Shown: positions 34,701 through 37,639 of the stretch, one piece after another
Numbering within the stretch: position 1 is the first letter of the stretch
How the letters are laid out: every line of letters begins with the position of its first letter
Assembly (NCBI GenBank): GCA_903884535.1
Contig: CAISEZ010000107.1
Span: forward strand, 1-37,639
Source of the DNA: an uncultured Verrucomicrobia subdivision 3 bacterium
Lineage (GTDB): Bacteria; Verrucomicrobiota; Verrucomicrobiia; Limisphaerales; UBA11358
Reading direction: 5' to 3'
DNA length: 37,639 bases
Notes under the pieces: model-generated
The model's database searches: none
Told to the model about the DNA's origin: nothing
The model's input: only the letters and a program-made list of their open reading frames with translations
Made by a program: the position numbers and the translations under genes

Positions 34701-37422
34701 CCTGCCACTGATAAGAAAGAGTGCCACCACTGGCCGTCACTGGACCGAACGTCGCGGTGGCGCCATCGGACACTGTCTGACTGCCCGTGCCGCTGGAAGT
34801 CACTTGCGGCACCGTCAGGGTGGCCGTGGCACTGACCGTCGAGCAACCGCTGCCGTCACTCACCGTGCAGACATAGCTACCCGCATCCGTGGTGGCCACC
34901 GAGGAATTGTTATAACTGCTACTGGTGGCACCCCCGATGGTCGATCCGTTTTCCGTCCAGGAATACGTATAGCTGCCGGAGCCACCGCTGGCGGTGACGG
35001 TGAAGGTGACCGGCGACCCCGCGCAAATAGTCTGACTGCCCAAACCCGTATTGAAGGAAACCGTCAACGCGGAACTGGTGGTTGGATTGGAGGATGACGA
35101 GTCGGGGCTGGTCGCTCCGTTGATGGCCCGGACGCGATAATAGTAGGGCGTCCCTGCATTCAATCCACTGACCGCGTAGGTAAGCACATTCCCCACGCTC
35201 ACATTGTTATACCCCGAAACTGGTGTGGCAAACCCGCTATCGGTGGCGACGTCCAGATAATATCCCGTCGCGCCAGTAGAAACCGACCAATTGGCCGAGA
35301 ATCCGCAGCGGGTCACGCTGGTGGCCGCCTGCACGGTCGGAGCGGCCGGAGCGGTCAACATGCTGATATTTGGCGTGGAGTAGCTGCTGTTACCGTTGGC
35401 ATTGTAAGCCAGCACCCGGTAATAATAAGTGGTGTTAGGATTCAATCCGGTCACGGCATAAGTCGTCACATTCGCGACATCAAGGTCGTTATAGCCGGAA
35501 AAGAACGAGCCGAAGGCCGGGTCGGTGGAAACATCCAATTTATAGCCCACGGGACCACCCCCGCCAGAAGCCCAATTCGCCGAAAAACCGGTGGAAGTCA
35601 CGCTGGTGGCTGCCGAGGTGGTGGGCGCATTGGGCGGCGTCACAGGGGTTTGCGTAGTCGCACTCACGGTGGGAGCGGAAGTGGTCAAATAATTGTAGGT
35701 GGCTGCATGCGATCCATCATAACCAAATGCATAAATCATGTAGGAATACTGGCTGCTGGCGGACAGGCTCGAAATGGTCGTGGAGAGCGTGGAACCGGAG
35801 GTAATCAGGGCGGCGACATAGCCATCCGATCCTATTGTGGAACCAACGGTATAAGCAGTGGCATTGGCCGGCGTTGCCGTTGGCGCAGAGGCACCTACTT
35901 TTTGGAGAATCAAGTAACCACTGGGGCTGCCGGACGCCGCCGTCCAGCTCAAATTGATGCTCGAACTCGAAGCGGCCGCGGCACTGAACGAACCGGCTTG
36001 CGAACTGGGCGCGGTCGAGAGCGTGTAGAAGGAGTCATAGGTGGAGTAAGCCGTGCCGGCGGGGTTGAGCGCATAGCCGCCGTAATAAATGAGAGTGCCA
36101 GCCGGAAGCGAAGAGGCAGACACTGTGTAGGTGCTCGGGAAACTCGGATCTGTTGTGCCTTTTTGAACCTTGTTATTTGCCGTTGTCGGCGTCGTAGTGG
36201 TGGACGCTGGTGCCCACACGACGCCATAATCAGAGATGTTTGCACCGCCATCAGCACTAACTGTTGCGCCCAGTGTAGCCGTTGTGGATGCAATTGAAGC
36301 CTTTGTCGGCGAAGCAATAGTGGGAGTAAGGGCAGTATAGGCAATAATCGTTGAAGAGCTATCGCCAAACAAAGTTGCCGTATAGGCGCGAACACGGTAA
36401 TAGTAAGTCGTGGCAGCACTTAATCCGGTCACCGCTTTGGTCAATACATTTCCGACATCAAGATTGTTATATCCGGAGACAAGCGAGGTGAAGCCACTGT
36501 CGGTAGCCACATCCAAGTAATAACCCGTTGCCCCACTGACCGTGGCCCAATTGGCCGTGAATCCGGAGGTGCTCACGCTGGTGGCCGCAGCAGCCGTTGG
36601 CGCAGCCGGTGCGGCAGGCGTGACATTGGCCCAAGCGGTATCCTGCCGAATGTTATCAATGGTCCATGTCGGAGAGCCGCTTGCCACGTTGTTCCATACA
36701 TTCCAGTATTTCCACTTGATTGCGGCGCTAGCAACCGTTGTTGTTGTCGCCCCAGACGCTTCACTTACAGCACCGAAAGAAGATGATGACGGATTAACCC
36801 ACACCGAAGCCGTCTTTGCTGAATAATCATATTTGGCAATCACTAAAAGAGTATCAGTAAAAACATGCGTTCCTGACTCATAAACTATTGTCCCAGCCGC
36901 AGTTTGAACGCCCACATAGTAATGAGATGTGTCAGCTCCCTGCTTGACGTAGACCGTGAAACACTCATTTGCGCTATCTGAAGCGGATGGTTGAGAAGTA
37001 AGTGATAGCTGGAACACAGGCAGCGCAGTAGCCCCTGGGTTGGCACTAACCTTCAGAAGGAATGAAACATATTGCGGCGTCGCCGTAGAAGATGATCCGA
37101 CCAGTGTGAGAGAAGTGCTTTTCGCGCTTGTTGATGCGCTGTTCGGAACAGAAATCACTCCATAGGGAGTGCCCACCGGATTGCCAAAGCCCGAATATGT
37201 TAGCCCTCCGGCCACGATTTGTGCCCCGGTGTCGTTTGCCCAAGTATTGCCGGTCGAACTATTTGCCTGAGTTTTTAAATTCCCCGGTGAGTAATTGGCA
37301 GATTCCGAATAGGTAGCTGCTGCCCACACGGTAGGTGCCAGCGTGAGGATGGCGGCACACATCAAGTAGCACCAGAGGGCCGGGCGGCGCAGGAAAGTTT
37401 GAGCGGAAGGGTTGGTTTTCAT
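25753..37422 (-). CDS. Giant (about 3889-residue) secreted repeat protein, probable adhesin or matrix protein
   Basis: From the ATG at 37422 it begins with a signal peptide (CYLMCAAILTLAPTVWAAA). The frame is open a further 29 codons upstream with TTG (37509) and ATG (37485) alternatives, so the start is uncertain. Order of modules, residues counted from 37422: jelly-roll-like N-terminal domain (about 25-265); fibronectin-III and FN3-like domains (about 268-783); two Ig-like domains (783-960, with SYTYSWTENG and LSYQWQVNSG); a G8-like/beta-helix region (960-1387); three Big_1-type repeats (1388-1711); mixed Ig-like linkers (1712-2038); two further Big-type repeats and a fourth copy of the first type (2039-2360); a very long Ser/Thr/Gly/Asn-rich beta-helix (2360-3712); a cadherin-like domain (3713-3813); and a C-terminal module ending FYRLVVH. 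No catalytic motif or LPXTG/PEP anchor was seen. It should reach the cell surface; the exporter is unknown. Codon use is uniform along the gene. Confidence 0.88.
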   Translation of the reverse strand: MKTNPSAQTFLRRPALWCYLMCAAILTLAPTVWAAATYSESANYSPGNLKTQANSSTGNTWANDTGAQIVAGGLTYSGFGNPVGTPYGVISVPNSASTSAKSTSLTLVGSSSTATPQYVSFLLKVSANPGATALPVFQLSLTSQPSASDSANECFTVYVKQGADTSHYYVGVQTAAGTIVYESGTHVFTDTLLVIAKYDYSAKTASVWVNPSSSSFGAVSEASGATTTTVASAAIKWKYWNVWNNVASGSPTWTIDNIRQDTAWANVTPAAPAAPTAAAATSVSTSGFTANWATVSGATGYYLDVATDSGFTSLVSGYNNLDVGNVLTKAVTGLSAATTYYYRVRAYTATLFGDSSSTIIAYTALTPTIASPTKASIASTTATLGATVSADGGANISDYGVVWAPASTTTTPTTANNKVQKGTTDPSFPSTYTVSASSLPAGTLIYYGGYALNPAGTAYSTYDSFYTLSTAPSSQAGSFSAAAASSSSINLSWTAASGSPSGYLILQKVGASAPTATPANATAYTVGSTIGSDGYVAALITSGSTLSTTISSLSASSQYSYMIYAFGYDGSHAATYNYLTTSAPTVSATTQTPVTPPNAPTTSAATSVTSTGFSANWASGGGGPVGYKLDVSTDPAFGSFFSGYNDLDVANVTTYAVTGLNPNTTYYYRVLAYNANGNSSYSTPNISMLTAPAAPTVQAATSVTRCGFSANWSVSTGATGYYLDVATDSGFATPVSGYNNVSVGNVLTYAVSGLNAGTPYYYRVRAINGATSPDSSSSNPTTSSALTVSFNTGLGSQTICAGSPVTFTVTASGGSGSYTYSWTENGSTIGGATSSSYNNSSVATTDAGSYVCTVSDGSGCSTVSATATLTVPQVTSSGTGSQTVSDGATATFGPVTASGGTLSYQWQVNSGSSWVNVSGATSSSYTTAATTAANNGYQYRCQVTSGSCSVFYSATATLSVATWFRSLATGPWTTAGTWQVSVDGNNGWQTATTVPTAADTVEIQAGHNITVPDLSNGNAGKLTIDATGTLTLGTAKAATVTINGDFINNGVVSSASVAGDTLIFAGTTAWSGAGTINTTKVSIQINSGATVTLGANAAIYIATGVATCTINGTLNTETYSLTTCRTVTIGATATIETKNTTGVFGTASTGIIYPSTYYPVVAAGVSYIFDGTSAQATAGIGITGASTAVAIGSLTINNSAGVTLSQADTVNGTLTLTSGKLITTSANLLTVASTASISGASSSSYINGPLDISLTTSSTGATFPVGDASVYAPVSLASATVTAGGDVVVNTVANNNSTTHFGTSGLSSSQNVNRDWTITAANGFVESAGSLTLNFAAGDIQGSMSTSADVSKKYASSAWTMPTVASRTGTSITLSGITAFGDFVVGQQTAATIASTSGNSQSGTVASALANPCVVTVTDGNGDPVAGTSVTFAVGTVPSGATGASVSGTQPATTGVNGQASSTLTLGTKAGAYTVTATSSGLTGSPITFNETGTAGNATTIAKSSGDAQSASVTTALSNPIKVLVTDTYGNPKSGVSVTFAFGTVPNGASGQTLGTANATSDVNGLASTTVTLGAKAGTYHVSATSGSLSGSPLDFTATGTAGSAATIAISSGNGQSATVTTTLSSPLVALVTDANGNPVSGTSVTFAVGTVPSGTTGTSVSGTQPATTDVNGQASTTLTLGTKAGTYHVSATSSGLSGSPLDFTATGTGGAIDHYSVTIPAGGSTGVSFPVTVTALDTYGNTSPDTGTVVTMSSQNNNVLFDGTGDGSYNNNQKSLASGTFTINAKDNTVETTTVTATDGNSKTGTSGSISILSQKYFITLPGETFVSGTGNTSTPNTQTAGTAFTLEIRVVDDNTNLITGFNNTGVALTYSGPHNSPGANAPSYTTTVDFVNGVAQTQTSPTQELPATLYDAETQTISVTDGTIAGKPSSGLTVNPAATASYQVSAGTTQTAGVSFPVTLDALDTYGNTNTLDSTTSVTLSGGAATYDVNPQTLTSGQFTVNATDNTAESLTIHATDGTHTGNSASITANPNTVSASVSTVAAGSGSVTTDGGAATTITITLKDVYGNPVSGKTVTLAQALSGGGTSHASIGAASGLSSGSGVVTFNVSDTTVESVKFTATDSSDSTAITQTATVAFTAGAVSVGNSTVSAASGSVTTDGGATTTITVTLKDAQGNPIAGKTVTLAQTLSGGGTSHASIGAASGTSSGSGVVTFSVGDTTAESVKFTATDSSDSNLAITQTATVTFTAGAAVNVAYAYTSGDNQSGGYSTALASPCVVKVTDANGNPVSGVSVTFAVGTVPTGATGTSVSGTQPATTTGNGQASTTLTFGNLVGNYTVTATASGLTGSPLTFTETATARTWYSKPTTIAVATAANWTDNTAGTGNPAPDFNHSGDTFHWQSGSTATAATLTLGSGVNLVVDGGTLAMGSSVLTVGGTTTVNGSGVLTGSGANTFTGDVNFNSSGASTLTSSTTVTFSGKLTVGNGTGGSLTFAGSTVGVAGLMTVNAGASILDTTSGFALNLGGGLYCAATAVLGNFTATSGTIPTYNFTGSGTFTPPTTITGSKIDWTVGSSATLTMGGTLDYQPTSTSTRTFVVSGTIDFGTSGYVSQNSGAQVHLTFTLNAGATFKTGAATGVNGCFGAGLASETFTAGANYVFYGSQANAVTGAALTTAPANVTINNVNGVGLSGNLTVSGILALQSGALSIGAHTLTLNGTVSTTSGSLTGSSTSLIAVGGSSAVTLPAVSGGLNSLTVNDAGGVAINGAISLGGTTPALGLTAGAVTGGGNLTLASGTTITRAAGSLTGTPTFSGPVNVTYNGTTSITPGAELPTDAVNLNNLTLNGSGLIVNLANDLTVNGTPTVTAGTLAVGSHTLTLNTASGSLTTAIAGMTFTSSSSLTVGGGNTATLPATAMSLNNLTLSGTSTLNYLMGVGVLHVYGNLNVGGSATLRQASTSGTLTVDGSTTVGGTAATISKSSATPATTFNGAVTINSGGAIGGTPASACSWTLGSDLTINGGSLTENNLGGTPSVGGGSGAMTCSGNFTLENGGTYYPGTGVQLFNGTGSKTLTGTMTIPTAEFQGNYQIVNGLTINTGLTLTSGNVTSAGNITLANGATITRATGTLDAAPTFGTSVNVTYTGSTSVTTGFEIPTTASVLANLTDNNTATAPAVTLGANTTVNGACSVGAGASLSVPANKTLELGSAGTMTVNASGLVAVQSNGTLKNSGAASDITTTATTLTFAAGASYLHNPSSGVGTIPTAGWNAASTCSVVGALTGTSAPGGLSQSFGNFTWNPASQGFSIGLGGSLTSVAGTLTVAASGSGNYIGMASTQSPTISIGSLVVSGGELDLSTGAGVPAVTVNGDVTLSGGTLVPSVATFNVKGNWVNNSGTFTPGSGSVTFNGTTAQSIGGSQSTTFNSLSIANTAAAVSLGANETINGTLTLTSGAFAVGANTLTLNGPAIAGTPANLATTSSSSLVFGGSSSGVAVPSSVVALNGLTINNSAGVSLNSSPTLMGTITLTSGAFAVGANTLTLNGPAITGTPANLSTTSSSTLVFGGSATGVSVPSSVTALNNLTINNTDGGGVALNSSPTLAGTLTVGASAALDFNSQTLTTATTPSLGGTLKMEVSKTGPSVFSGSKLIRTGGLMTYGGALTVTAAGNALAGGDKIDLFDAGSFGGSFSGGITYPSYTLQSGENWSSADLTVDGSILINRAPTAGIQYLTVTKNNTLMVSAATLAGLSYDADGQTRTITGVSGISTNGPANNVTLSGGNLSYTPATDFVGADQFTYTIDDGHGGTATVTAKVTVKAAKPSFNAQLIDPTSNPGHVTVRGYGIPGNQYDVQRSSDSSFSAGSITTFGPVTAAGNGVVSWTDDSPPEGSAFYRLVVH
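26636..27097 (-). repeat. 231-bp tandem repeat inside the giant gene (two copies)
   Basis: Two adjacent units of exactly 77 codons encode near-identical beta-helix rungs (SGAFAVGANTLTLNGPAI...GTPANL...SSSSLVFGGSS...). Two marker positions in the units are 231 bases apart, and synonymous differences are few, pointing to a recent in-frame duplication. Confidence 0.75.
30340..33250 (-). repeat. Big_1-type repeat block within the giant gene
   Basis: Type A units of about 107 codons (marker SVTFAVGTVP, GVNGQASTTLT) occur three times in tandem (about 33250-32290) and a fourth time at about 30340-30650. Type B units of about 109 codons (marker KTVTLAQ, GGTSHASIGAASG) occur twice in tandem (about 30650-31310). 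The stretch 31310-32290 between them holds other Ig-like segments. Type A and B share the K/V-T-D-x-x-GNP turn of invasin/intimin-type Ig domains. Confidence 0.75.
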
Positions 37423-37509
37423 GGGTAATTGGGGAACTTGGGTTGGCAGCGGTTTGGCATCAACAATGGCGACTTGAGCGCGCATCAATTCTTTTAAGTT
37501 CACTGCCAA

Positions 37510-37639
37510 CCAATAGCGATTGAATCCGGCGCAATTTTGCGCGAAATCACCTGAAAAGCGAATGCGAAAATGAAAAGGCGGTTTAAGAATGCGAGGTTGT
37601 GGCGCGGTGGCTGTCCCACAGGATCAGCCAAAGCCCGGC
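37510..37639. other. Upstream region of the giant gene, incomplete at window edge
   Basis: Contains the perfect palindrome GCGCAATTTTGCGC (37529-37542, arms GCGCAA/TTGCGC) in the position expected for the giant gene's promoter or operator. No good hexamer pair was found. No gene is evident; the window ends before any neighbour. Confidence 0.4.

Noticed and set aside
37529..37542. GCGCAATTTTGCGC as a terminator of an unseen gene
   Set aside because: Arms of 6 bp with a 2-base centre cannot form a stable hairpin, and no T-tract follows; at most a protein-binding dyad.

Overview
The window looks like a piece of a Verrucomicrobiota chromosome, most likely from the Pedosphaera/Limisphaerales side of the phylum. 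This is an inference from gene content: very large secreted repeat proteins with a C-terminal module ending in FYR-V/L, a PEP-CTERM protein, a DUF971 protein, a PilM-N-O-secretin cluster and clusters of short GC-rich palindromes. No rRNA, tRNA, CRISPR array, transposase or phage gene was seen.

Layout, left to right. Positions 28-3212 (+) hold a secreted GH13 alpha-amylase-like enzyme and a nitronate monooxygenase-like flavoprotein, separated by a nested palindromic element (1471-1668) and a 19-bp operator-like palindrome. Positions 3349-6196 (-) hold a cell-envelope cassette: a DUF4410-like lipoprotein, a previously easy-to-miss 50-residue ORF, two lipoproteins with BamE/SmpA-like signatures and a fourth lipoprotein. 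The last four genes are chained by 4-base ATGA overlaps. Positions 6406-8150 (-) hold a small His-rich membrane protein translationally coupled to a B12-binding radical SAM enzyme. Then follow a small four-helix membrane protein (8187, +) and a LysR-type regulator (8750, +).

Positions 9782-14394 (+) are a type IV pilus/type II secretion-like inner-membrane platform and secretin: PilM, PilN, PilO, a short periplasmic PilP-position protein and a PilQ/GspD-like secretin. A 1334-residue secreted multidomain protein follows 40 bases later and ends in an intrinsic terminator. Positions 18486-21840 (-) hold a class III aminotransferase, IMP dehydrogenase (guaB) and a DUF971 protein. Positions 21914-24294 hold manganese homeostasis: an MntR-like regulator (-) divergent from an NRAMP transporter and a UspA protein (+), with two matching candidate operator sites in the shared promoter region. 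A KDPG aldolase (eda) follows.

The right third (25753-37422, -) is one gene for a predicted surface protein of about 3889 residues with fibronectin-III, Ig-like, Big_1-type, beta-helix and cadherin-like repeats. Immediately downstream (21 bases) is a small PEP-CTERM protein. The two giant secreted proteins share a related C-terminal module although they lie in different operons.

Several genes have good promoter hexamers so close to the start codon that their mRNAs would be leaderless or nearly so, and clear Shine-Dalgarno sequences are rare.
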